From: Fistulifera solaris | Taxonomy: Eukaryota; Bacillariophyta; Bacillariophyceae; Naviculales; Stauroneidaceae | Assembly (NCBI GenBank): GCA_030295235.1 | Contig: AP026133.1 | Span: forward strand, 744,001 to 808,000 | DNA length: 64,000 nt | Reading direction: 5' to 3' | In this document: positions 11,567 to 22,334 of the stretch, piece after piece | Numbering within the stretch: the stretch's first letter is position 1 | Layout: each line of letters opens with the position of its first letter | Translations under genes and position numbers: made by a program | The notes under the pieces: generated by a model | The model's database searches: none | What the model was told of the DNA's origin: nothing | Seen by the model: only the letters and a program-made list of their open reading frames with translations

Positions 11567-12711
11567 ATGGCGAACAGGACTGTTGATCCTCTTGGCCGAC
11601 CAACGACACAAACCCTGACAACAATAGCTGCAGCATCTTGTTCAAATAATGTGAACAGTCAAAACATGAGAAATCAGGATTCTGTACCTCGAAGACCACA
11701 TCGAGCGAACAGCCCGGAGCGCAACTTGATGGGCGCAGCAATTCTGCCAAAGACAGGGGGTCCGACTTCACGCAATACATCGGAAAACGTGAGTGATTTG
11801 TCGAATTCACACGGAAGTTTGAGCTCGACTTCCTCGTTTTTCTCCTCTACGGATGGCAGTGGTCCGACATCTGCCGGAAGTAGTTTCAGCTCACTGAGCT
11901 CGCCTTTGCGAAAACGGTTCTCCACGTCATCGCGACTATCTCTTTTCAGCAGCCAGCCACCAGGGAAAAGAAGATTCATCGGAAATGTGCAAAGAAAAAG
12001 CCACAGCAATTGAATCGCTGGGACTCTTCGGAAGAATGCAAACCGAAGGGATTGCCTCAGAAGCCTCAACGGGCAGATGCAGCACAAGGAGACGAGACAG
12101 CATCGCGTGTGCGAGATGTCGGAGCACCACCACGAGAGCGAATGTATTCTGATGAAAGTGCAATCAGTCGATGGTCTTCGCATGTAAACCCTTCATCGTA
12201 TGATGTAAACGTTTGCCCCAGAAGAAGTGGTTCACCTCGCAAGCCTTCTCGTCCGCCACTGATCGCGACACCGGATCTGCAATCGCTTCCAAAAGTATCG
12301 ACATCACTGAAAAACGAAACGAACTACGAGAGAGAAATCGAGTTTCACCCCAATTTAATAAAAAAATTTCGAAAAGTCGATTCCAAAGTCGAGTTTGCTG
12401 AAACAATCAACAATGGAGTTCAGACCGAACACCGTGCGGTTCTTTTCCGACAACCCAAAGCCCACAATTTATTACTATCCGAATCTTCACACAGTCATCC
12501 TCCTGCTTTGATACCGCGACTTCCACCCTGGAATCCCCACAGCAACGCCGATCCCATCCATAAATTGAAATGTCCATTCGCATGGGCCGAATCGAAGCGG
12601 TCAATTGCCACAGCGAGTACGCGTGAATCGAGCGCATCTTCGGCAGCGTGTCCTGACTACTCCATTCCTTGGTTTGCTGCCCGTCAGCAACAATCGAAAT
12701 TTGGTCCATAG
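11567..12711 (+). CDS. Unrecognised Ser-rich protein, paralogue A
   Basis: Two overlapping frames (Met 11567 to 12013, then 12010-12711) read as one protein of about 380 residues, because the paralogue at 20764-21766 aligns across both. Shared blocks in order: QDSVPRRPHRANSPER, a serine run with NVSDLS, RFSTSSRLSLFSSQ, LNRWDSSEECKP, ISRWSSH, IEFHPN, RAVLFRQPKAHNLLL, and a C-terminal block from SIATASTRESSASS to CPDYSIPWF. I recognise no domain; most of it looks disordered and basic/serine rich. KVEF resembles a PP1-docking RVxF motif. The register changes around 11960-12000, where a small intron or an indel must lie. It starts about 125 bases after the copia 3' LTR, which may have displaced its promoter. 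Confidence 0.6.
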
Positions 12712-13063
12712 CAATAAGCTGATGTAGAATTAGTTTGTATGTTTCACGAATCCTTTACAGTGACATTTGTCGCCTTTTTAACATTATTGCGATGGTAACG
12801 CGGGAGGTAGAAACGACCTACACTCCTACGTTGGCAAAATGTTATATAGCCATGAATCCTGAATAAATGCTCTCGTTTGTCTTCATTCGCCGCTTAATGA
12901 CGCGATGTGATATGCGACGAGAAAGCCATGGACATGTTAGGATCGAGCATGGACTTGTTTCGGAACAGCATGGATACAAGTACCAGGTATAGGGGGGAGA
13001 AAACGAGAAAACGGGGGCCATCGTCGGCAACCGGCACTCAAGACTCAAGACGTATCTTTTACT
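12712..13063. other. Spacer between paralogue A and the hAT region
   Basis: No coding signal is seen. It probably holds the 3' flank of the serine-rich gene and the left flank of the candidate hAT element. Short overlapping frames on either strand have no domain. Confidence 0.4.
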
Positions 13064-13875
13064 CGTGAAAAGCTCGAGTACTGCAGTCTGCAGTAAACTT
13101 ACTACGCGGTTATCTTCTCTCTGGTTAAAGGTCCGTCAAAGGGGACGGTACACAAGGCTACGTAGCCCTACGGCTCCCGACAAAACCAGTACCCCCATTT
13201 TGTCAGGACCAAAATATGGCCTTTTAGAGTTCCACACTGGCATTCGCGTACACAAGCCCCTTCGCGGCGCTTCACCACGGCTTTATCCTTTGGGTCAAGT
13301 GAGTTTCTGAGTACTGTAAAATGTTGAGGACACGATTACTTTTAGTGGGTTTCTACGACATAAATCGTATACCGTTTGAAGCGGCACCTCGCCTTTCCCA
13401 CCGAACACATTTTTCTTCACCACATTATCGCGCAAAAAATGCACCCGACCATGGCGACTCGAAAGCGTACCAGTGAATAGACTTGTGACTCCCTCAAAAA
13501 TTATGCTGCAGTGAAGTGACTTCCGTGGCGAACCCTTGGCAGTGAAGTGGAAGTGAAATCACTCCCGTGTCGCACTGGCTATACTGTGGGGGGAAGAGTA
13601 CGAGTCATCGTAGCGGTTAGCGATGATGGATGATTGATTATTGATTGGCGATGATCGCCATTCACAATTCACAATCACTCATTCTATAAGCTGTTACGGA
13701 GTAATAAACTCATTGCAATTTTCAATACTTTTCTTTGAACAAAGTTCCTTGATTGTCAATAGCATCACTGAGGTGGAAAGTCCAGACTTCTCAGTAACTT
13801 GGTGTTCCTTGTTCCTTTTCCTACAAGCCGTGAGCCGTGCGATGCGTGAGGCTTGAGCCCTTCGACTTTCGTAAG
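13064..13875. other. Left subterminal region of candidate hAT element
   Basis: It is non-coding by inspection. It contains two GCAGTGAAGTG words within 13508-13560 and the phrase GAACCCTTGGCAGTGAAGTG, echoed at the right end around 17834-17865. A transposase promoter may lie just upstream of 13876, but no clear motif is visible. Confidence 0.35.
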
Positions 13876-16356
13876 ATGAGTTCAAATAGCTCTGCTCCAA
13901 TCCAAGAGGTCGTCGTCAGATTAGAACAAGGGCAAGTGCAAAACGCATCAGCAACCACCAGCAAATATCCCTACCGTCAACGACTCAATAATCAGACGGT
14001 GGTGCTGTTCGAACTCAAGCGAACAAGTTCTAACTACTGGGATTTCATCTCTCCCGCCGCATTGTATGTCCCAGGGAAAAAGCTAAGTGCCTATACTTCA
14101 GATGATGCAGTATGTGCATGGTGCAAGAAATGCAATTGTGAGGTAACCTTTGGGAAAGGTGATATAAAACCCGTAATCTCACTTGGACTGTTTTCATAAA
14201 GAGCACCTTAAAAACCACCAAGAGGCTTCACAAAAGACCAAAGCTTCTCGCGATACGGTAGTCACGCATCAAACATCGTTGAAAGATTCCTTCGCATCCT
14301 CAAAGAAAGCTACAGCTAGTATGCCAAAGGCGTCAAAGGCTGACCAGAAGAAAGCCGATGCTTTGTCCCTATTGTGGATCACGTCGTCACTTTGTTCATT
14401 CAACGCAATTAATGACTATGGACTTCGGATGCTATTCGATTTCCTCAACGCTGCTACCACCGCTATCGAAATCCCTGATCGCACAAAACTTTCTACAATG
14501 ACTGTCGACTTGAACACGAAAGTTTGCGAGACTGTAAAGCTTCGGTTAGCAAAAGAGATGAAATGGTACTGTATCACCACCGACATCTGGACATCAAGAA
14601 ACGTAGAAAGTTTCATGGCGATTACAATTCACTACCTGAACTCGTCATTTGAGATGCAGAACTTTGTTCTAGAACTGCGTCAGTTTGGCGAATCCCATTC
14701 AGCCGACAACATCAGGTAAATAAAAACGATTGCTTTGAATAACGAAGTTCATGTTGCATTTTGCACACCACAAGAAACTAACGTTGTTTCTTGCGTTTCT
14801 TGTTGTTACTTGTTACGTTGTTACAGAAAGAGCTTAAGTGAGTCTTTCAACGATTGGGGCTTAGATAAATCCAAGCTCACAATGGTTCTGCGTGATAACG
14901 CGTCGAATGGCGTAAAGGCCTGCAATGATTGGGGAGTCTCCCATTTCGGTTGCGTTGCCCACTGTCTTCATCTCATTGTTGGACCTTTTCTTCTTTGCAG
15001 TAAAAAAGAAGATGATGAAGGGACAGAGATAGCCACAGCAGCTTTAGCGAATGAGCCGGGAGTGCTGGCGGCTGCTGCGGCTTCAGCAAATCAGCTGGCA
15101 GCTGAGGCAGTGCCCGGCAATACAGACGAAGGTGAAGAGCGTGAGGATATAGGAGGTTATGTTGAAGAACTAGCTGATCAAGTGAAAAATGTCAAGCTAT
15201 GCAGGATGACGGTTCAAAAGATTCGCACAGAAATCAAGTTCTGTCGCCAAATCTGCCAAGGCAATGGCCAAGCTGGCCGAGCTGCTAGGTCAGTATTGTT
15301 ATCTGATACTCGATGTTTGAACGCGTTGGAACTCAGTGTATGAGATGTTGAGAACCTTCCTTTCAAAACGAGCACCAATCGAGCAGTTTCTTTTCTATTT
15401 ATCAACTCCAGCTGGGATAGCTGAATTCGGGAAGAACTTCCCTTCCAATTCTGACGCAAGCGGAGTGGGCTATTGCACATGGCCTTGTCATCCTTCTGAA
15501 GCCATTCTTCGATGCAACCGAAAATCTCTCTGGAAATTCCTACCCATCATTTGCCTTGGCTGTTCCATTGCTTCTCAAAAGCGTTCACGCCCAATTTGGA
15601 AGAAGCCGGATCTTTTCAGGGAGTGGGATTATGCTGGTGACGACTGTTCTGAATTGTTGATTGTTCTTCAGTCGTACGCAGATGGCTGCTGGAAAAGAGT
15701 GAGGAAACGTCTTCAACGAATGGTTTTCTTCGACGGAAAGATGTATTGGATTAGCTACATGGACCCACGATTTAGAGATGGTAACGTTATGAAATCGTCT
15801 GTTAACGACGCAAAAAAACAGGAAATAATTCAACAAATCAAGGACGAAGCCTTTCAGTTGGCTGTTGACGAAGAACATCCCGAGCCTTCAGCGACTCTAT
15901 CACAGGCAACCACCATTGAGAGTGCTAGTGTGGGGCTCATCAACTCTCGCCGAGAAAAAGAGAAAGAAATGGATCTTCGATTCTCCTTCGGTTGTTGATG
16001 GCAACATAGGCAGCAAGCCTGTTCAAGAAGTCAGCCGTGAGGAAAAACTGAAGGCAGAAATAGCAGCAGAAGTCGAGTTTTACATGAAACCGGTGGTAAA
16101 TCCACACGATATTGATCCTCTTGTCTGGTGGAGAGAGCACCAAAAGGACTTTCCTCATCTGTCCAGGGTTGCAAGGAAATGGCTAGGTGTCTGCGCCACC
16201 TCCACAGAATCAGAACGTGTATTCTCCAGCTGTGGCGTGGCGTTGACAGCAAAGCGAGCCAAGTTGAAAGGATCGACACTGGAGGCACAAGTGAAACTCA
16301 AATACAACCTACCAGCATGCGGAATGGATATCGAGGACATAGCTCAAGCACTATAA
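13876..16356 (+). pseudogene. hAT-family transposase with BED finger, broken or multi-exon
   Basis: Same-strand frames give a hAT transposase in order. A BED zinc finger (CAWCKKCNCEVTFGKGD, then HLKNHQE in another register near 14200) comes first. The RNase-H-like core follows, with WYCITTDIWTSRN, MVLRDNASNGVKACNDWG and FGCVAHCLHLIVG. The C-terminal dimerisation block has DPLVWWREHQKDFPHLSRVA and CATSTESERVFSSCG. One clear intron, 14716-14826 (111 nt, GTAAAT...TTACAG, phase 2), joins NIR to KSLSES. Other joins near 14160-14200, 15330 and 15950 are frame changes without convincing splice sites. A low-complexity Ala/Glu insert sits at about 15030-15170. It probably represents a recently active but now damaged copy. 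Confidence 0.8.
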
Positions 16357-16840
16357 TAGTTCTAGTTTAAAGTTATTCAGTGATCAATAGTTTTGTATGC
16401 TTTAGTTTATTTTGAGACCGATGGCTCGAGACTCGAGACCCGACATGATAAATGATTGGTATATTCCTTCGGCTGCAATCACTAACAAATCCACCTTTGC
16501 TCTCTAGTCTCTAGACACTAGAGAGACAGTCTTATACCACTTACCCAATCTGAATAAGTGTGAACCAGAAGACTTAGCTCATAGGTACAATGGTGAATGA
16601 AGAAACACGGTCAAGTTACTCACAGCTCACAGTCGGCCGCAACTCACTCGCACAACACGTTATGACTGTCAACCTTTACTCAACAGACAAACCCGCCCTC
16701 ACGCCCAAAAAGCATGAATCATCAAGTGATACCATATAGATAAATGCCATCGGTTTGTGTTCAAAATTCAATGACATAACAATCCACTACAACCACTCGG
16801 TGTAGCCCCAACTGCCACAGCAGAGCCACAGCCTTGACAG

Positions 16841-16975
16841 TTACGACATTCTCGTCAGTCTAGCCCGTTTTCGGTGACTGGTTTCGACAAGTCGATCAAT
16901 GTCAATCAAGAATCGCTGGTCAGAACTGAAAATGCGCACCGGCAAGTAATTTAACAATCAAGGTCAACTCACCGC
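16841..16975 (+). repeat. 135-bp direct repeat, copy 1
   Basis: It begins TTACGACATTCTCGTCAG and is identical to 17179-17313 in my reading, at an offset of 338 bp. Beyond it both copies continue with similar CACAACGACCGCGACACGG sequence carrying small indels. Confidence 0.85.
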
Positions 16976-17178
16976 GCACAACGACCGCGACACGGCCTTT
17001 TCCTTTACAAATCGACTTTCTCTTCCATGTGGCCCATTCCCGGCGACAGGTTTTCGATAAGTTAGTTAAAATAAACAAAAATCGCCGGCAGAACTGAAAA
17101 GTTCGGCTCGAGAACCATTCGAAACTCTGAAATTTCGTAACAGCGACAGAGAAAAGGCTACCACCTTCGCAAAATGAA

Positions 17179-17313
17179 TTACGACATTCTCGTCAGTCTA
17201 GCCCGTTTTCGGTGACTGGTTTCGACAAGTCGATCAATGTCAATCAAGAATCGCTGGTCAGAACTGAAAATGCGCACCGGCAAGTAATTTAACAATCAAG
17301 GTCAACTCACCGC
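17179..17313 (+). repeat. 135-bp direct repeat, copy 2
   Basis: It is a perfect match to 16841-16975. The intervening segment at about 17022-17100 resembles the repeat core at lower identity, so the array may have been three units. Confidence 0.85.
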
Positions 17314-17851
17314 ACGCACAACGACCGCGACCCGCGACACGGCCTTCTTCCATGTGGCCCTTTCCCAAAGCTCCGATCTCCGATTGATCAAGTCTTCAAC
17401 CAAGCAGAAATTTCAGAGCTGAATCAAAATCGCAACTCGAGAGGCGAATGAATTTCGGGCAACATGATACATGACAACGAACTTACCAGGGCTTTCACCA
17501 TAGTAGATGTATGATAGACTATTTCATCGATGATGTAACGCGCTGCTCTCTGTCTCCTGTGGCCTGTTTATACTTATTCCACTACAATAAACAATAATTA
17601 ATCATATAACATATAACTCGTTTGTTGCTTTGTTCTTGTACTTGAGCTCCGGCGTTGTTCGATGTTCGATGGATGTTGATGAGAAGACGACACAATAAAA
17701 CAACGCAAACTGCGACGACCCAAACCCAAAAGACCCGATTTTCGTGTAAAAGGACGAAAATGGCAAACCATCGTCGACGTACAGAACTTCTCACATTCTC
17801 TACGTAGAATCACGTAAACACAGTACTTGGGAGTGAACCCTTCTCGCTCGG

Positions 17852-17940
17852 CAGTGAAGTGAAGTGAGAAGTGAAATTTCTCACGGCAGTGAAGTGGACG
17901 TCAGCAGTGGAGAAGTCACATGTCTACCAGTGAAGTGTCG
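17852..17940 (+). repeat. GCAGTGAAGTG short repeat array
   Basis: At least three GCAGTGAAGTG-like words occur here, plus a related CCAGTGAAGTG near 17928. Two occur at 13508-13560 on the other side of the transposase in the same orientation. They could be subterminal transposase-binding sites. Confidence 0.5.
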
Positions 17941-18337
17941 AATAACCCGTGAGTAAACGAGTCATGAACCAACGGGACAGCACTCGTTTACACGAGTTTT
18001 ACTATAGGGAATTTGAGTAGCGAACAGCGATCAAACTATTATCCGAAACTCGTTCCCAATATGGCTAACTGCAGTGGAAAAGTATCCCCAATACACTGAC
18101 AAGACCTATACAGCTGACGTTGCCATTTTATTACGGAGTATCTTACATGTTGAAATGCGAATCTTTGAAGTAAAAGATCACGAACAGTCGAACACGATAG
18201 CCTTATAAGATTAGCATCTAGTTTTATCACCAGCAATCCATTTGCAGCAATCCGTTTGCACACAACTCTGTTCCGCTCAGGCCTCTGATCCGCTCAGCCC
18301 AATCTTCCGGCGGCTCCGGCATCGGTAGATTTCCACA

Positions 18338-18847
18338 GTGAAGTCGATTCTGGGCGAGCTTGTGAACTTTTGCACCTTTCAAATAAGCGACAAAGGAGTG
18401 ATAGATCGGTGCAAAACTTTACAAGCAGAGCCCCGGAGTGCGAAGATATCTGGTCAATTGTCGAGACATTGTTTCGACATGCCACTCCCCGGTATCTTGT
18501 GGCGATTATTGCCAGAAAACGATGAAAAAGACGATATTTCCTACGAAACTTCAGTCGATCGAGAGAACATAGGTCCTTTATTGATTCATGTAAAAATTTT
18601 GGTGAAGAAAGTGGTTCTGTGAGTTGAAAAACGTTTCGTAAAGAAAGCAGCGCTTGATACACTCTTGGACAAGCTGGGACGCAAGCATTTCCATATTTCC
18701 ACCTTTCGTGCATCAAAAGAAAGCAAACAGAGTTTCTACTTTTGCATTGGTGGCATTGGTGAACCTTTGTATCCCAAGATCAAGCAATGTGCCCGTATTG
18801 CTAGCCAAAGAAGAATACAGGCGAAAACTGGAGAGCGCAAACAACGT
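18338..18847 (+). pseudogene. Unrecognised frame with one in-frame stop
   Basis: A single register stays open from MKSILGELVNF (18338) to the stop at 18847, apart from one TGA at about 18620, giving about 168 codons. The stop overlaps GTGAGTT, a good splice-donor word, so a small intron is possible, though no convincing acceptor at a normal distance was found. I recognise no domain. It sits between the hAT region and a copia relic, so it may itself belong to a mobile element. Confidence 0.3.
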
Positions 18848-19214
18848 TGAGATTCTTTGCTAGTATATTTGAGTAAAGGGGACTTTTTAAATAATAAAAC
18901 CAATGAAATTAGTTTTACGTCGCAATCTGTCTATTTTTAACCCCACCTCCACAGCTATTCCCAATGAAGCTTCCGGCATCACCTGCTCTGGCAACCGCCT
19001 ACAAAAATCCCTGTAACATGACCTCGGCCCGCCGCTTGACACCGTATCCAAACAAAATGAGCAAGCGCCACTTCCACCGCCAATTCCCGCACCATATCAT
19101 GCGCGGGAGCTCTCGCCTTCGCCAAGCTCAATGCAAGAGAGGGAGCCTAGTGTCTCTCAGGATTACCGACCTCCGATCCAGAGGGAGAACCAGGCTGACA
19201 ATGCTGAAAGTTCC

Positions 19215-19771
19215 GTCATAAATTGTATGACTGTATCTCCGAAGCCTTGATCAAACTCGGCTTCAAACAAACAAAATACAACCCGTGCTTTTTCTACAAA
19301 AGCAACATGATGATTGTTTTGTATGTCGACGACGCTGGAATTGCCGCAAAAGACCCCAAGTTGATTGATGAGCTAATTGAACAACTGCAGCAACTCGGAT
19401 TCAGCCTGACAAAAAGGGTACATTTGCTGAGTTTCTAGGTGCTAAGTTTGCGCAACGAGACAACAGCGAATTCAAACTTACCCAGACCGGTCTCATCGAC
19501 AAGATTCTCAATACAACAAAGATGGAAGACTGTAAGCCAAATAATCTTCCGACATCCCAACAAGCGAACAAGGTGCCCTGATCCTCGCTCGCGACCAACG
19601 CATCACCAATCGGACCAAGTACTTCCTCACCAAGTGGCATTGGTTTTGGAAGCATGCCAAGGAGTTCACGCTGCTCAAAAGGGAGTCGATCAAGCAGCGC
19701 CCGATTACTTGACGAAGCCTTTGCCGAGAGATGCCTTTGTGAACAACCGCCGCCTTGTCCAAGGTTGGTAG
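19215..19771 (+). pseudogene. Ty1/copia reverse transcriptase / RNase H relic
   Basis: The frame at 19223-19438 reads as a copia RT fragment: LGFKQTKYNPCFFYK followed by the catalytic box IVLYVDDAGIA. In another register the RT continues (QTGLIDKILNTTKMEDC). Further on, in more than one register, comes the C-terminal RNase H tail (YFLTKWHWFWKHA, then DYLTKPLPRDAFVNNRRLVQ). The segment between RT and the tail is missing, so this is an internally deleted, frameshifted relic. It has no LTRs nearby and is clearly a different copia lineage from the full-length element. Confidence 0.75.
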
Positions 19772-20763
19772 TTGCGCAAAAAAAGCATTGCTTTACTTGT
19801 TACTGATTGTTACTTACATATTTGTGGAAACCTGGCAAGACGTAGAGCAACAAGAGCCCGTTTGTTATTAAAACTTGACCATCGTGCTGTCTCATTCATT
19901 TCGATGTTTTCATTGTCCGAAGATTGAAAAGAAAACGTTTGAATGAATATTGCATAATAAGAGGGCAACCGGTATCGAATCTCGAAGACTATCTAATTGA
20001 GAAATAAGATGCGGTGGTGCACGCCCTGGATGCGTGCGGGCCATTGCAGAATGCCTACTCCACATCTCACTCTCAAACGTTTTGTCGGAGCCCAAAATAA
20101 AGTGGAAAATTCAGTCGAATGTCAAGATTAGATTCTGACAATTAAAAAATTAGGAATAAAATATATATGTTATACTGGTAAAAATATTTGGCAGGTATTT
20201 GTGTCATATTTGAGAGACCAAAATACACTTTGGATGATAGTGGAGTACCGCCACCGGGTTCGGACTACGTGACAACAGTACCCGCCCCCGACAAACTCCT
20301 TTTGTCAGGCCCCCAGATAATGCGGATTAAGGATTTATGGATTTTTGGGGGCAATAGCGGGGGCTATATTAGAAAGCGCTCGCTATTTTTGTTTCAGTGG
20401 ATGAAGTGTACTGATCCATATTTTGCAACACAGTCACACAATGTTCATGAGACGTAAACGTCTGTCATACGCACTTGAACCTTGATCCAAAAGAAAGACG
20501 CACCTCGATCGTTTTCTTCTTTGCAATTTGCAACCCATCCCGTGAAACGTGAAACGGAGTTGTCATCAAGTGTGTTTGTTTTTTTTTCTTCGCATTTTCC
20601 TTGCATAATAACAGGTGTGACATCGTTTCATCAAACGTGAAAGGAACTGATGAACTGTTCCCGGACGGCATGTGGGAAGACGATGCATGCTCCACACAAT
20701 GACAGCATGTCAAGTTGACTTCCAGATTCATGGTCGCTCGGAAGTGCAAGCATTATCAAGTGA
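19772..20763. other. Spacer containing a non-LTR 3' tail copy
   Basis: No gene is assignable. It holds the solo tail at 20098-20172 and, just downstream, an 89-codon frame at 20188-20457 without recognisable features. The 300 bases before 20764 are presumably the promoter of paralogue B. Confidence 0.4.
20098..20172 (+). repeat. 5'-truncated 3' end of the non-LTR element
   Basis: About 75 bases starting AAAGTGGAAAATTCAGTCGA match 4422-4497 at the 3' end of the element at 548-4530 with only a couple of differences. Extreme 5' truncation is typical of target-primed reverse transcription. Confidence 0.85.
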
Positions 20764-21766
20764 ATGAATCCTTTTCTTGAACGATCTCTGAATAACTGTC
20801 ACCACACAATGAACATCGAAACATCTCCGTCTTCATATTGCCTAATGAAGCAAGATTCGTTACCACGACGACCCCGTCGAGCACACAGTCCAGAACGTCT
20901 CTGCATCAACAAAACTACTTCTTTCAAGGCCGTCATCCGCCGAGTCTCGTTCGCAGACAGTGTCAGCGATTTATCATTGTCGTCTTCACAGGAGAGTGGC
21001 TGTGAATCAGTCTGCTCGTTTTGTTCCTTCGATGATCTTTCGACGATTTTGAATCACTCGACGGCTACACCCACTAGCAGTTCCTTGAGCTCTTCGTCTT
21101 CATCGCGCAAGTTCTCTACAACGACTCGTTTATCCTTGTTCAGCAGTCAGGCACACGAAAAGAAGAAAAAGTAAATCGAAAACAAAGACGGGACGAGGAG
21201 GTCGGAAACAACCAAAGCAAGAACAGGAAATACTGAATCGCTGGGATTCCTGGAAAAACGACGAACCACAAGGATCACCCGTCAAACCGGAACGAAAAGC
21301 ACTTGTCGATAGCCGCTGGTCTTCTCATTCTTCACGTGCTCCGATGTCGTCACCTCGGCGCAGCTCTTCCCCGCATCGTATCTCGTGTCCTCCGTCTCCC
21401 CTGGCTTCGCCGCCTTTGATGCCGCTGGAGCCGCCACAACAGGACATTGTGTTTCATCCGCAATCATCAGCCAAACAGCTCCCGACACTGCCGCAGTTGC
21501 ATCCTCGGGCAGTACTCACGCGCCGACCGAAAGCCCGCAACTTGGTCTTGGAAGCGGCCGTGAGCCCGAACCGTTTCCCGCGACACAAAGCGATCTTGAC
21601 GGAACGCGATCACGAGACGATTCGGAAACTAAAATCGACGTGGGAGTCGCGACGATCCGTCGCCACGACGAGTACCCGCGATTCGGCCGCCTCGTCGACG
21701 GCGTCTCCCGATTATTCTATTCCCTGGTTCTCGTCGTCGTTGCAGCGTCCGTCGGCGCTCAAATGA
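20764..21766 (+). CDS. Unrecognised Ser-rich protein, paralogue B
   Basis: This is the second member of the pair with 11567-12711. The frame from 20764 stops at 21174, and the rest is in another register that is open from before 21180 to 21766, giving about 330 residues. Shared blocks are QDSLPRRPRRAHSPER, SVSDLSLSSS, KFSTTTRLSLFSSQ, ILNRWDSW, SRWSSHSS, IVFHPQ, RAVLTRRPKARNLVL, and SVATTSTRDSAASS to SPDYSIPWF. RRVSFADSVSD contains a PP1-docking RVSF. The register change lies in an A-rich stretch at about 21150-21175, at the same protein position as in paralogue A. GTAAATCG at 21171 is donor-like, but the acceptors I tested do not give the right phase. Confidence 0.6.
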
Positions 21767-22199
21767 AAGTTTGTAGAAGCGAGAGGAAACCGTCTGGTTC
21801 TACAGCACCGGCGTGAAGGCGGGGTTTAATTTTGAAGCTGAATTCGTCTATCTGTACCTTCTCGTACACAATTTTATGTGATAGAGATGTAAATAGGAAG
21901 ATACGATTATAAATTGTGAGCACTACAAGCCGCCGTCACACCATTAATGTTACTTCGTTTCGAATTGCTTGACGAGAAGTGGACAACAACACATTCTTAC
22001 TGTATTCATTAATTTGCAAAGGCATTTTACTAGCTCGGAATTGGATGTCCTTTGATGCTTGAAATGTCATAATTTTAACAGAGTAAGCCATTGTTCGAAT
22101 TACATTAGGGAAGTCCCTAATAAAGGCGCAGTTGAATCTATAGCTAATTCTCAAGGCTCGACACCTCAACCAACAAGACGCAGTAGAAACTAACAGATT

Positions 22200-22325
22200 T
22201 TCTGTATGATGAAATACATCATATCCAGAATTTCTGGAACAAACAGAATATCTGTATCATGAAAAAAACTGGAAAATACTCAGAATTTCTGTATGACCAA
22301 AAACACCGTTCCCAGAAATTCTAGT
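22200..22325. repeat. CCAGAATTTCTGG palindromic repeat, copy 1
   Basis: It contains CCAGAATTTCTGG and several half versions (CAGAATTTCTG, CCCAGAAATTCT), ending in CCAAAAACACCGTTCCCAG. A shorter relative occurs at 48455-48535, with the same CCAAAAACACCGTTTCCAG phrase, so it is a dispersed family. Confidence 0.6.
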
Positions 22326-22334
22326 TCCAAGGCA

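Larger units (their letters stand above)
13064..17995 (+). mobile_element. Candidate hAT element boundaries
   Basis: A hAT transposase lies inside. At the left, CGTGAAAAGCTCGAGTACTG begins at 13064. The reverse complement of the right end begins TCGTGTAAACGAGTGCTG. These form an imperfect inverted repeat. The flanking eight bases are CTTTTACT (13056-13063) and GTTTTACT (17996-18003), seven of eight matching, which fits the 8-bp hAT target duplication. Both ends also carry GCAGTGAAGTG subterminal repeats (13508-13560 and 17852-17940), although in the same orientation. The boundaries are tentative because the inverted repeat is short and palindromic. Confidence 0.35.
16357..17995. other. 3' non-coding region of candidate hAT element
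   Basis: No gene is seen in 1.6 kb after the transposase. It holds a perfect 135-bp direct repeat (16841-16975 and 17179-17313), a diverged third copy near 17022-17100, and the right-end GCAGTGAAGTG array at 17852-17940. The repeats suggest regulatory or subterminal transposase-binding structure, or a nested insertion. Confidence 0.5.

Noticed and set aside
20188-20457. 89-codon frame downstream of the solo non-LTR tail
   Set aside because: No domain, adjacent to transposon debris, and the composition looks non-coding.
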